This document shows, in pieces, positions 53,160 through 64,000 of a stretch of DNA of 64,000 nt (position 1 is its first letter; each line of letters starts with the position of its first letter). Position numbers and translations under genes: made by a program. The stretch comes from Acanthococcus lagerstroemiae (taxonomy: Eukaryota; Arthropoda; Insecta; Hemiptera; Eriococcidae): assembly GCA_031841125.1 (NCBI GenBank), contig CM063112.1, positions 26,004,603 through 26,068,602 on the forward strand, given 5' to 3'. The notes below the pieces were generated by a model, which was given only the letters and a program-made list of their open reading frames with translations, had not been told where the DNA came from and made no database searches.

Positions 53160-55300
53160 GTTTATTTTGAGGGGAAAAAGTTCTCTCCCTGAAAAGGGAG
53201 GCTGGAACGTTCCATCAACTTTGAAATTTCAATTAAAAAGGTATCGAAAAACGTGTCAGAATGATTTCTCTGGGTCGTTTGAGAATCTAATCGAATCTTC
53301 GATTCCACTTCGATTTAAGCCACATTAATCGATTTCCCTCCTTTCCAAAGAGTAGGAACTTCTCAACCGGACGAGGGAGCGTGAGGTACCACATCTCCAG
53401 GTCATATCTGCCGTCGAAAAATTCCGCATATTCAGGTAATCACTTGGTGAATTCAAGTATGTGAGGTTATTTTTTACTGTACGAGTATGGGTGGCACTTG
53501 GCAAAATTTACACATTTCAGATTCCGAGTCGCAAAATTTGAACCCTGCACTCCTCTTTCCCACAACAAGAATGGTCTCGTAAGGTCCTTTCATGGTACCA
53601 GATCAACTTTACTAAAAACACTTAACAAAATATCGAGATAAAATTAATGTTTATCATCGCTGCGAGCTCTAACAGGGTGGCCAGTTTTTCATTTTATAAA
53701 ATCCCAGGCTTTTCCAGATTTATTCAGATTTTTTCAGCCCATTTTCCAATTGGTGATAACAAACAAATCATTAAAAAAAAATGTTCACTGGAGTCTGACA
53801 GAGAAAACTGTACATTACATCATAAGATTTTCTTCAAAATTCCCTGACTTTTTCCTGACTTCTCCAGGTATGCTCACATTCCCTGAAATCTCCGGTTTTT
53901 CAGAAAGTGGTCACCCTATCTAAAATCCAATTAGATTTCCAATCCGACCCCAATTTAAAAGTAGGTTCCCAAATCCAAATTTTACCTTTTAAAATGAGCA
54001 AAATTGATCCGAAGATCGGAATACTAATTCTTAATTTGCTGTTTTCGAAAATTCAATAAAATTTCTGATCCAGGCACTACACTTTTAAACAAAAAAATTG
54101 ACTCGACTTGAAAAATCGAACAATCAGTGGATTATGAATTTCCTTGCTCAGTGATTCCAGCAGTTTCATTGGACTTCATATTATTCAAATTTGTCCTCTT
54201 TAAAGCGACCGAATTTTGCTGAAAAATCGGAACATACGTTTTCTGAGTCTGCATTTCGATAATCCAAACAGATTTCGGATCGCTAATCAAACCCCAACTT
54301 GAGTTTCCGAATCCAAATTTAATCCCTTCAAAAGGGTAAATAAATAGTTCTGAATCTGAAAGTCGACTAAAGTATTGAAATGTTTGTTTTGTTTTTTTTT
54401 TGTCATTTACTTCAAGAATTTAATCAAATTGTTAACTTGATTTCAGCTTGGGTCTCGACTTTTAATTTTTCCTCTTCCAAAAGGCCGAACTGATTCAGCG
54501 GTAAATTTGAACAAGGTATCGAAATGTGAGGTTTTTACGCCGATGAATCTGAAAATAAAATCAGATTCCAGATCTGATTCCATTCGGGACACTCAAATTT
54601 TAATTTGATCTCTTCAAAGGGGAAAAAATTAACCGGTCTCGGAAAATTTAACACCGTGTCGTAATATGATTTTTTGAAGGGGGAGGGGCAGTTGAATTCG
54701 AATAGTATATTATAGTTCGACTAAGCTCTGATTTCAGCCCTCAAAGTTCAAATTTTACACTCAAAAAATACCTACAATTATTCGATTGGGAAAAGAGAAT
54801 CAAGCCTCTGGATTAGGGGCAGTTTTGGGTATTTGATTTTAACATCCCAATCCCGATACTTTTTCCTATTTTTCAAGTCGGATCAATTTCGCCCATTTCA
54901 AGGAATGAAATTTGGATTTGAGGGCTCAAATCGGGATTGATTCATAAATCCGACTGAATTTTCTGAATATGCAACTATGAAAATCCTAATTCCGATAGTT
55001 TGCTCAATTTTTACAGCTAACTGAAGTCCGTTTAGCGCCATGGAAAGAAGAAAAGTCAAATATGAGGTCCAAATCGGAGTCAGATCAGGAGTCCGTTTAG
55101 GTTTTCAGAATCAGCGTACTTTTTGATTACCCTATTGGAAATTTCAAAGTTGAAAAAACGTCCCAGCTATCTTTTATGAAAGGAGCGAATTTTTTCATCA
55201 AACATTAAATTAGGGCACTGATTCTATTTTTCAATCAGAAAATAAGATAGCGGGATTTTCCTGCCAAATCCTCTATATGTACAGGCAGGGAAAAATGATA
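53160..55300. repeat. TATCGAAAT-family satellite-like array, partly inverted
   Basis: About eight diverged monomers (roughly 150-200 bp) share the order AGATTTC.GATC, CCAACTTGAGTT or CCCCAATTTA, CAAATTTTACC, TTTCAAAAGGG, GACTTGAAAAATCGAACA and GTATCGAAAT. Copies 53160-54800 run one way. From about 54860 to 55200 the phrases appear reverse-complemented (AATTTGGATTTGAGGGCTCA, AATCCGACTGAATTTTCTGA). A MITE interrupts at 53673-53918. No gene. Confidence 0.6.
53673..53918 (+). mobile_element. CCCTGACTTTTCC MITE, complete copy
   Basis: CAGGGTGGCCAGTTTTTC at the left and AGAAAGTGGTCACCCTA at the right are imperfect TIRs, with TCTAA directly outside both ends as a possible short target duplication. 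The centre has the family phrases TTTTCCAGATTTATTCAGAT, GTCTGACAGAG and ATTCCCTGACTTTTTCCTGA. Confidence 0.75.
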
Positions 55301-56635
55301 ACCTAATTTAATTATTTCAAGACTTATTGGTAATGAAAATAGATCATCAAGTAATAGATTTTCTACATTACCTCTAAAGTCTAGCCCTTTTGACAAGCCC
55401 GCAGCGTCAAAAGGGCTTGGTTATAAATTACCCCTTGGAATATTTTCCTCGTATTTTCTAAATTTAGGTACAAAAATAGAAATACAGTTTTTGCTCCACT
55501 GGTCAACTAAAATTTAGAGGTCAAGATAGTCATCCTCTCTGAACTTCAGGATGACCCGCTGGAAAGATGGTCAAGCTACGGAGTGTTGCTCTTATCACTA
55601 ATCCCAATCCGTACATGCATTCCAGCCCATGCCCATGTTGTATGTCTAGTCGAAATTTTAACCTTACTTTTCTATCAAACTGGTGCTTATAGAATAGCGA
55701 TGATTACGTAGTTTAGAAAATCACAAATAATGATGGTTTCGTAATACTTTTCTTCTGGGGTTCATTATGCTACAAAAAGTCTCAAACTTTCCCGAGTGGC
55801 TTATATTAGCTCTGCTTCTAAAGAGGAATTCTAACTTATTCATTAAAGCAGGTTTGGAATCATTGGCAAAACACGATCGAAAATCTGCCGCCGTATTCCA
55901 GCTCTCTGTACCCTGTTACACCATTTTCGTGCCCATTAACGTTTAATTCCTAATTATACTCCCGGACGTATTCTAAATACGTTTAATTTTGAATATAATC
56001 AACCCTACAGGACTACGGAAAGCCGAGATCAAAGGTAAATAAGCCGAATACCGCCTTGCGCATCAGGATATCAGGATATGTTACATCCATATACAATCCC
56101 TATTCGGTTTCTTTCAGGGTCGGTGCGAAATATCTTTGGGGGTTAAGGGATGCCAGTTATACCGACGAAAGTTATACATAACTTCACGCGACAGTAAAAA
56201 GGATTTTCTCTTTCTTATTGCTGAAAGTTTTAAGAAAACAACGAAAATTTGCCAAAATACAACTTAAAAATAAATGTGGATCATCCCTCGCCTTCCCTTC
56301 TCGGTTATTTCATACAACCAAAGGTGTTTGTACGCTTTGTACTCACAATAACATTGAGGAACAAATCTTCAACATTTTTACATAATTCTGGAAACGTGAT
56401 ACATAATTCCGATGTATTATACGCTAACTTTGGACCCGCGCTCAAATTTTTCTACTGAGCACAGTTTTTCAGTAAAATTTGACCCTTCAGTTTTATTGGT
56501 TTCTAAAACGAATACAAAAAATAAAATAACACAAAATAAAGAAAGAGAAAAATAAATCTCAAAGATACTTTTTATGTAGAATGTTGCTTACATTTATTTT
56601 GCCACGTATACTTCCATAGTAACAACTTAATTCAG
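55301..56635. other. No gene; small perfect hairpin at 55383-55417
   Basis: AGCCCTTTTGAC (55383-55394) and its exact complement GTCAAAAGGGCT (55406-55417) form a 12-bp stem with an 11-nt loop. The rest is AT-rich DNA without recognised features. Confidence 0.45.
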
Positions 56636-56639
56636 GAGT

Positions 56640-56985
56640 GATTGAGGATTAACCGAGGAAGGAAGGAGTGATGTCTGTACCAGGCCACCGATGGCCACAT
56701 ACCTGCGGTGAACCTCTCCTCCAGAATGTATATTTTTGTATAAATTATCTAAACCTGGCTACGATGCGAGCGACTAACTAACGTCTTTTGTCTCCTGCAT
56801 TATTGCACTTCCGGTCCGCGATCTTTTCAAAATCACTTTCTTCTTCTTATCCTCATGACTCACCTTCCTTTTTCTACTTCGATCAGCAAGGTAGGACATC
56901 CGTTTAGATCAATTTAGTTTAAGACAAGGTTACAGTTCATATTTAGCACTCACAAGATCTGTTCTTACTATCGATCTGACGTAGT
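56640..56985 (+). mobile_element. LINE 3' UTR, copy 1
   Basis: GGCCACATACCTGCGGTGAACC, AGAATGTATATTTTTGTATA, AACGTCTTTTGTCTCCTGCA and the end CTTACTATCGATC recur in the same order at 58975-59284. This copy has no coding part and ends about 55 bp before the head module copy 3. There is no poly(A). Confidence 0.75.
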
Positions 56986-57040
56986 GGGAACTCCAATGTG
57001 TGGAAAACGGTTTGTGAAAAAAAGGTTTGATGATAGAGGA

Positions 57041-57123
57041 GCGTATGGCGATGCACGCATGCCAAATTGGCATCGGGACACCGCACCCCCATCCCGGAAA
57101 CGCCCCGAATGGGCCTGCGTCAG
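57041..57123 (+). repeat. GGTGTGGTGG head module, copy 3 (5' of a LINE)
   Basis: GCGTATGGCGATGCACGCAT, ACACCGCACCCCC and the end GCGTCAG match copies 1 and 2 in order, with more substitutions and without the first ten bases. The next recognisable sequence in the same orientation is the 5'-truncated LINE from about 57130, so the module is again at the 5' side of something else. Confidence 0.65.
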
Positions 57124-57129
57124 AATAGG

Positions 57130-59284
57130 GGGTATCGATAAACTTACAAAAGGAAGGGCAAGGCGTCAATCAAGATGCAATACAAAGAAAGACCGTTAGC
57201 TCTCACAGTAAAGGTGAATTACCTAGGAGTACATACTTGACAAAAAACTCTCCTGAAGGTATCACGTTTCATAGAAAATAAGAAAAACGATTGAGGCTCT
57301 TTGGACTTGCTGTATCTTTGTCGGCAAGACCTGGGGCTCTCTCCCAAAATGATGCACTGGATATACATATACCGGTGTAATACGTCGCAGAATCACATAT
57401 ATGGCAGTTGTGTGCAGAGGTCGGGTCCACCTGGCCAAGGTCTGAGTGGAACTGGATCACCTGCAAAGGCTCGCGTGCGTAATGACAACGGGGGCAATGA
57501 GAACTCTACCGACGAAAGCACTTGAAAGACCCCTAAACCTGCTACCACTTCACACTGCTATAGCAGCAGTTGCGATAATGGGCGCTTATCATCTGGGCCA
57601 ACCAAATCTTCGAGCCCAAAAAACAGGCCACAGAAGGACATTGGAGATGACGGAGACGATGGACAAACGATTTGGAATGCCGAGGAACAGAATCGTGGTG
57701 GAACACTTCTTTGACAAGCCATATCCTGCAATGCTACCAACATGGGAGGCATGAGAAAAGAGGTGGTCAAGCTTTTTATGAAAAGAGGAGCATGTGTGAT
57801 TTGCAGATGCCGAGATGCCTAAAAAAAAATTATCCAGATGCAGGAATCGGAATCAAGAATGCAAAAGTTGCTGACAACTATTCAATGGCACTGGGTGAGG
57901 GCGTCACTATGGCGATCACGGTGGCCACTGACAGAAGCCAAAAGAGGACCTTGTTAAGAAGCAGATCTACATCTGAATAGGCAGTCAAACGGCTATTAAG
58001 GCACTATTGGCACACCAAACTACGTCCTTGGTGGTGGCAGACTGCATTAACAATTTATATGTACCTTTGTTCAGGAGAACCGTGTTACCATACTATAGAC
58101 ATCGGGATACTGCAGCACAAAAGGGAACATGATCGCGGATAAGCTAACGAAGGAGGGCATGAGAAAACAACTAGTAACGCCTAGGCCGTATCTTCCCGTA
58201 GCATACAGCGTCCTAAAATCTAAGATGAAGACTTCACGAAGCAGATGAAAATGCACTAGCAGATGGCCAGTGGCACAGTGGCATGAAAGTCGGCAAAACT
58301 CTGATAGGAAACGCCCCCGGTAAGTACGCCGAATTCCTACTACGGCTCGACAGAAGACTACTAACTAGTCATAGGGCCACAAAATACATGTGGTATAGAA
58401 TAGGGGTGGCGAAAAGCAGGCCTTGTAGACACACTGAAGAAGAGGAAGAAACCTCAATATACATCATATGTCAGTGCTCAGCAATAGCCGGGATAAGACG
58501 CGAAGCACTCGGACTGGAGTATTCAACACCCAGTGAAGTCAAAGGGATAGAACTCAGTAAGATTCTCACTTTGGTTGTAAAACCCGATGCGCAAAAACCC
58601 GCCAGTCACCCGCACAGAAGTTACCCTTTTGTAAACTTTCGATTACCCGAGTAACTGAAGAGTTTCCGAGGATAACCGATGGGTAACTACAGGGCTACAT
58701 GGGTAACTAGAGGGTCACCAGTTACTCACGTAGCCCTGTAGTTACTCATCAGTCACCCTCGGGAACCCTTCAGTTACCCAGGTAATTGAAGGGTTACAAA
58801 ATGGTAACTTCCACGGGTGACTGGCGGGTTTTTGCGCATTGGGAAGAGAGGTTACTGAGCTGATCCTCAACAGCAACCTGAAGAACAGTGGACAAGGTCT
58901 GAGCATTTTCGGCGGATACAGCGCCACTTCACACAAAGAAGAAGAACCGAGAAAGGAAGCAGTGAGGTCCGTACATGGTCCCCGATGGCCACATACCTGC
59001 GGTGAGCCTCTCCTCTCGAATGTATATTTTTGTATAAATTGTCCTACCTGGTTACTTTTTGCGTAGCACGATGAGAGCGTCGAACAAACGTCTTTTGCCT
59101 CCTGCATTCCTACACTTCCGATCCACGATCTTCTCAAAATCATGTTCTTCTCTTCTTATTCTCACGACTCACTCTCCTTTTTCTCCCTCGATGGGCCAGG
59201 TAGGCCATTCGTTTAGATCAGTTTAGTCCAGACACAGTTACTATTTATATTGTACACTCACCATATTTGCTCTTACTATCGATC
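57130..59284 (+). pseudogene. I/Jockey-like LINE, 5'-truncated, RNase H and 3' UTR
   Basis: The end of reverse transcriptase reads ERPLALTVKVNYLGV, KTWGLSPKMMHWIY (about 57330-57370) and LQRLACVMTTGAMRTLPTKA (about 57460-57520), then LLNLLPLHTAIAAVAIMGAY. RNase H remains as traces (NMIADKLTKEGM at about 58125 corresponds to the GNE.AD.LA.EG motif). The C-terminal knuckle region reads RIGVAKSRPCRHTEEEEETS and IYIICQCSAIAGIRREALGL (about 58400-58520). Frameshifts and stops are frequent. A foldback of 255 bp sits at 58586-58840. The 3' UTR ends CTTACTATCGATC at 59284. Confidence 0.82.
58586..58840. mobile_element. Foldback element with GGTAACT repeats
   Basis: The arm 58586-58708 is repeated inversely at 58720-58840 (roughly 80-85% by eye), with an 11-bp spacer. 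The outer ends GATGCGCAAAAACCCGCCAG and CTGGCGGGTTTTTGCGCATT are nearly perfect. The inner parts consist of direct repeats of GGTAACT with GAAGGG/ACAGGG spacers. It lies between the LINE C-terminal coding end (KILTLVVKP) and its 3' UTR. There is no coding content. Confidence 0.88.
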
Positions 59285-59289
59285 ATCAA

Positions 59290-61035
59290 TACACGCGCTT
59301 TTTCTACAAACTCTCATTTCTTTGATTTCGAATGCCATCGCCTGGTTCGCACTGAACACTCTCGAAAAATCCGCATACCTAGGCACATTTTTTAGGGTTT
59401 CAAATACAGATGTGCCAAGTGGCTCTTTTCCATCAAAATGCGGGGTGCCTTCCTTTTTGGGCAACTAGCATCCGGAGAGTTCTCCTGTACTGTCTATATC
59501 CGAATTTCGAAGATTTGGAAAGCCGTGAATTGTTCCCTGTTAGATATAACGCCTTCGGGATGCGCACCGGAGTCGTAAACTAAACAGATTTTCAATATCG
59601 AATATTCGCTCGATTTGGTTTTTAATTATTTCACGTCCGTTTTTGTGGACTATAAGAAAGGCGGAGGAACCAATTTCGCGAAATATTAGGAAGAATAGCG
59701 GGTTAAAAAATTGCATTTCGATAGAAATCGGAATATTTCTCATCGCCGTCTTTTCGGGCACTGGCACTATTTCTTGTGCTTGGTGAAACCAGTCATGCTG
59801 AAGAAAATTAACGATTTAAGAATTCGGTTTAAAGGCTTTTTCCATTCCACTAGAGGGTAAAAATGAAGAACATGGCGAAAATCAAAAGCTTATTTCGCGA
59901 TATCTCGCGGTACGGGGGGCAAGTAATTGGATTTTTTCAAGGAGTCGAAGAATTGTGCAGAAAGTAGAATAACTCGAGATGACGAAATTCCATTAAATTA
60001 TGTGCCGAAGAGAGTTTTCTGATTATGGCTATATTTCTTTCGTCCGCGGTCGTCGGCGAATAAAAATAATTTCGACGAATCTCCATGCGCCGGACGCTGG
60101 ATCTCGATAACTCGTCTTATTCTCGGCAATTCAGCTAAAAAGACGTTCTCTGGTCCTACCGTTCCATCCATTTATAAAATTTTAATCGAACGACTTTTTC
60201 GAGTCCTCATTAGTTATTCAGAAGCGATCGTAATGAAACAGTAAACGTAAAAAGGAATTTTGCAAGTTTTTCTCTTGTCGTTTTACGGCTAATTTTCGCT
60301 CTTACATTTCCCCCTTTTTCAGATTGTAATCCAATTTGTACAGCTGTTTTACGATAGAAATTAGGTCGAAACATGCTGTTTGTTTTTTAATAAGCGCCGC
60401 ATTTTAACTTCGCTCGTTTTCCAACCTGTCTGGCCGGGTATTTGGCATCGTAATTTCAGATTTGTAATTCGTATAACGAGCGCCATCGGGAAATCATCAT
60501 GAAGTCAATTACGGCGGCATGAATATTTCCGAAAAATACCGTCATATTCATACGAGTTTTGTGATTTTAGCGCCCCCTGAAAGTTTTACTTCGCAAACAA
60601 ATGAGATAACGCGAACTTTCAGAAAAGTGGGAAAAGTTTGTTCTCTGAATACTCAATGATTTTGGGTTTTAAAACGAATTCATCATACGACAGAAATGAT
60701 GTTAGAATTTTCCATGCGTGACGAAATGAATTTCTCATCTACAAACCGCATTAATGCGACAAATATGCACATGTGTCCGAAGAAAAGAAAGTTTTTCAGA
60801 ATATCTAATATTTTTCGAATACGACTAGAATACCATTTTTAACAAAGACACCCTAGCGTAAGAAACTCTTTCAACTGCGCTTGAGTGTGGTCAATCTAAC
60901 CCTCGAAACAACCTTTTTATCTCTTTAAACTGTTGGCACAAGTAGAGTTGGTAAAGTAAGGCGGTATATGTAATCTAGCCATTATTATGTGCCAGTATCC
61001 GATTCTTGTGGGCATGTCGAATGATGAAATGATAA
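59290..61035. other. CpG-richer unique block, no gene found
   Basis: Many CG and TTCG words, no repeat families recognised and no convincing exon. Similar in texture to 31.5-32.7 and 45.1-46.8 kb. Confidence 0.35.
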
Positions 61036-61039
61036 AACA

Positions 61040-61430
61040 CGGAAAGTTCAGCCTAACCGAACTCAATTTGACCTTACAGCAACGACTGAAACGCAGACAT
61101 TCCTATACATTGACTTGACTGTGAAGCTATGATAAAGTCTGGATAATGCTGTTGACATTCTTCAAAGTGGTCAACCGACCTAAACGTGACCTAGAAACTT
61201 TTCATAATTGTCAAACCTAACCGACCCTCACTTGAACTTGGAACGTCGATCAATGCACTGGCAAACCAGTAGAAACTTTTCAAAGTTTTAGACGTAATTT
61301 GACCTTGAAATTGTTGATAAATGTTGACAATCCCACTGAAACTTTTCAAAACTGACCCTAACTTGGTCCAAGATTAACAATGCCGCAGACAAACGTAACT
61401 TGATTGTGAAGCGCACGGGCGGACGGGCGC
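61040..61430. repeat. Degenerate short tandem repeat (about 60-75 bp)
   Basis: AACTTTTCAAA/AACTTTTCATAA with GTCAA(A)CCTAACC/TTTGACCTTG and TGTTGACAAT words alternate about five times (near 61150, 61195, 61275, 61345, 61380). Copies are diverged. Confidence 0.5.
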
Positions 61431-61609
61431 TAAAATTATTACCGGGCATTTGGAGTGGTGCGGCGCTGTGAGAGTTCCCCCCCCCCCTCCCCAATACACA
61501 CATATAAATTAAATTGACTTTTTTAATTAAGTGTATTTAGAATTGAGAACACTTAAGAACAATGTTTAAAACATGATAATGTAATAATGAAAATTATTCA
61601 AAAAACGTG

Positions 61610-64000
61610 TCGGAAATTAGAAAATATGGGGGAAACTGGCAGAAAGGAGGAGAGGCAGCTATCTATACTACTTTGGTTCCACAAAAGGTTACAGGGAGTG
61701 GAGAGAAACGACAGGGGGGAATGATTAGTAGAAATTGCACAAAGATTTAACCTGTGTAAAGCAAACACTTTTTACAAGAAAAAAAAAGTCAAAAGGAAAT
61801 GGACATGGATATCGCCAGACGGGAAAACTAAAAATGAGACTGACCACCTACTAATAAATGACCTGGGTAGTTAAAGATGTAACAACACTGTCCAAATTTG
61901 GCTTCTCATCAGACTATCGCATATCACGCTGTAAATTGAGCATCCCGCAGAGAGTCCAGTATAAAAATCACAGGAAGGGTAAAGGGAGAGGAAGGCGGAT
62001 CATCCCAGTCAGAAAGAAAGAGGATGCACGCCAGAAACTAAAATCAGTACTAGAGGAAATAAAAGTCGGGGAAAATTTCTACGACAGTATGGTCCAAGCT
62101 TTAAAAAACACGGCTGAAGAGTTTGGAGTGACAAGGGCTAAAGAGAAAACCAGGGCTAAGCTTTCAAAACAGACTCTCGAGTCAGGAAGAATAACCTTTG
62201 GAAAAATAGAAATAAAACACCATTGGACAAAACTGAGCTAACTAAAATACAAAAATTGGTGAAGAAAATGTTAGAGAAGATATTAAAAAATATGATTAGG
62301 GAAAAATGCAAGACATTTTGGAAGAAAGTTGGTCCACTAGAAAAGTTAGGCTCGAACTCCGTAGCGGGAGAGACGTTATGCTGAAGCTACTAGATCAGAT
62401 AGGATAAGTAACTCAAAATCAAGAAGAAATTATAGAGGCAGCAACAAGTTTTTACGAGGACTTTTACCGCGAGCGAAACGAGGTAACAAAAATAGCAAAA
62501 ACTGGAGGGTAAAAGGAGGAAAGAATCCTGGAAATAATGTAAAGAGAAGTGGAATATGTACTAAATAGACTCAAAAATGACATAACCCCAGGACCGGATG
62601 GGATTACAAACGAAATGCTGAAAAGGTTTGGCGATCAGAGAGTGCCACACCTGGCTAAAATATTTAACAAAATTCTAATTACAAAAATACATCCAAAACA
62701 GTGGATCTTGGCCGAAATAATATTATTATACAAAAAAGGGGAAGGGGAACTCATTGAAAGTTACAGGCCAACATGCTTAACATCAAACATCTGTAAAGTA
62801 TTTATGGCAGTCTTAAAAAGACCATTTGGATTCAAATCATCAGGGCATAAACAGGCGAGATTCAGAAAAGGTTTCTGAACTGTAGAGAATATTTTCGTTG
62901 TGAACCAAATTATTGGAAAAACACATCAATATGATGTGGAAATTGAAATGCTTAGCATAGGCTTTCATAAGGCATTTGATTCAGTGGATCATAAATATAT
63001 GTTAAAAGCACTGGAAAATAAGGGAATAGAAAGTGGGTTCACTAAAGTCATACAGAATTCCTATGTAAATTCGAGTGCAAGAGCCAGCCTTAAAAGCGAG
63101 GAAATTCTAAATTGGGAGGGGGTCGACAAGGGAATACCTTGTCGCCATGTCGCCAAACCTCTTCAACTGCATGCTGGAAGAACTAAAAATAAATGGAGAA
63201 TTTCTAAGTAATTTAAGGTACGCAAACGATATTATCTTATTTGCAGAAAATAGTAAGGAGTTGAAGAAAATGGCAGAAGAGCTATTGAGGGAATGCAAAA
63301 TTGCTGGCCTCAAGCTGAATGGTAGCAAATCAAAAATAATCGGAAGAGGGAAGAGGAAAAATCTGATAATCGATGGGCAAGAGACAGAAGAGGTAACAGA
63401 AATCGAATATGTGTGGGACAGATTATTAGTTTTGAAGAAAGAGATAACAAAGAAATTATGAGGCGTATTAAAAAGGGGTGAAACAACTTCTGGGCATTAA
63501 AATGTATTTTTTGCCGGAATTTCAACACCGCCCTCAAAATGGAAATACTAAATAGCTCAACGGTACCAGCCCTCAAGTATGGAGCGCAAACCTGGTCCTT
63601 TACAGGAAAGCAAATGGTGAAGCTACAAATTACGTTCAGATCTATGTTGAGGAAACTTTCAGGACTGCGATGGGTAGCCAAAATCTCAAATGCAAAACTA
63701 TACGAAATGGTTGGAGGCGGGGATATAGGATATAATGTCAAACAATTAAAGTGGAAATACGTGGGGCATCTGGCGAGGGTGGATAGCAACAGATGGGGAG
63801 TAAAAGTACGCAACTGGATACGCTGTAAAGGACAAGAAAGATAGGTAGGCCAATAACTAGATACAGAGACGAACTCGTCAGAGAACTGGGGCCCCGGGTG
63901 GCAAAGATTAGCGCAGGATAAAATAAAATGAAAAATCTACGTGGAGGCGTATGCCCAAAAATGGGCGGAGGCGCTCACACACACGTTTGGTCGACAATCG
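61610..64000 (+). pseudogene. RTE-type LINE, nearly complete but inactive
   Basis: It starts within the endonuclease: KANTFYKKKKVKRKWTWISP (about 61760-61815), then FGFSSDYRISRCKL (about 61890-61935), where the conserved SDH is SDY. A basic linker follows. Reverse transcriptase runs from 62549: ITPGPDGITNEMLKRFG, YRPTCLTSNICKVF, FHKAFDSVDHKYM (palm Asp at about 62978), then after an in-frame TGA (62876-62878) and a frameshift near 63130 LFNCMLEEL and LRYANDIILFAEN, where YADD is YAND (63225-63227). The C terminus gives KMEILNSSTVPALKYGAQTW, QLKWKYVGHLARVDSNRWGV and, near the window end, EAYAQKWAEA. The 5' half of the endonuclease is missing; the 3' end may lie beyond the window. Confidence 0.9.

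Noticed and set aside
63310..63813. 167-codon reverse frame
   Set aside because: Antisense shadow of the RTE reverse-transcriptase C-terminal coding sequence.

Overview
The window looks like nuclear DNA of an arthropod, most likely an insect; this is inferred only from the transposon families present. It is AT-rich and has almost no long open frames. It holds decayed non-LTR retrotransposons (Jockey/I-like and RTE-like), a Penelope-like element, hAT, pogo/Tigger and IS630/mariner-type DNA transposons, tRNA-derived SINEs, MITEs and degenerate satellite arrays. There are no bacterial operons, rRNA genes or CRISPR arrays. Nearly every recognisable reading frame belongs to a mobile element and is broken. 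Between the repeats lie CpG-richer, apparently unique blocks (about 1.6-2.6, 31.5-32.7, 37.7-38.5, 45.1-46.8 and 59.3-61.0 kb) that look like host intron or intergenic DNA.

Layout. 0-0.75 kb: Jockey-like endonuclease relic. 3.3-8.3 kb: ribozyme-like hairpin, an 893-bp Tigger derivative and dispersed satellite-like repeats. 9.6-10.9 kb: reverse-strand RNase H-bearing LINE end. 11.3-13.8 kb: TIR element and a tandem array of a degenerate repeat. 16.4-18.0 kb: RTE fragment split by a 790-bp insertion that has a 16-bp target duplication and an open 171-codon frame. 19.3-19.9 kb: second element of the 11.3-kb TIR family. 22-25 kb: LINE end and tRNA-headed SINE. 26.2-30.6 kb: a nest of transposons (a hAT relic holding a second hAT, which holds a Tigger, plus a hAT-type MITE). 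33.5 kb: long hairpin. 34.2-37.1 kb: pogo elements and a Penelope-like element. 38.2-38.3 kb: the only convincing host exon, reverse strand, encoding a start codon and signal peptide. 39.8-45.1 kb: hAT relic, MITEs, satellite, SINE and IS630-like element. 46.9-49.5 kb: repeat array and a hAT MITE with a perfect 8-bp duplication. 50.6-51.7 kb: RTE and pogo C-terminal relics. 53.2-55.3 kb: satellite array. 56.6-59.3 kb: two tandem copies of one LINE 3' end, the second carrying a foldback insert. 61.6-64.0 kb: a nearly complete but inactive RTE-type LINE running to the window edge.

The most unusual signal is a ~100-bp module starting GGTGTGGTGG that occurs three times (16841, 25817 on the reverse strand, 57041). 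Once it stands alone, and twice it sits 5' of an unrelated sequence: the mRNA-like 171-codon insert and a 5'-truncated LINE. This resembles a small structured RNA repeatedly captured by template switching during retrotransposition. The host gene is represented only by its signal-peptide exon; its other exons must lie outside the window or be too short to recognise.
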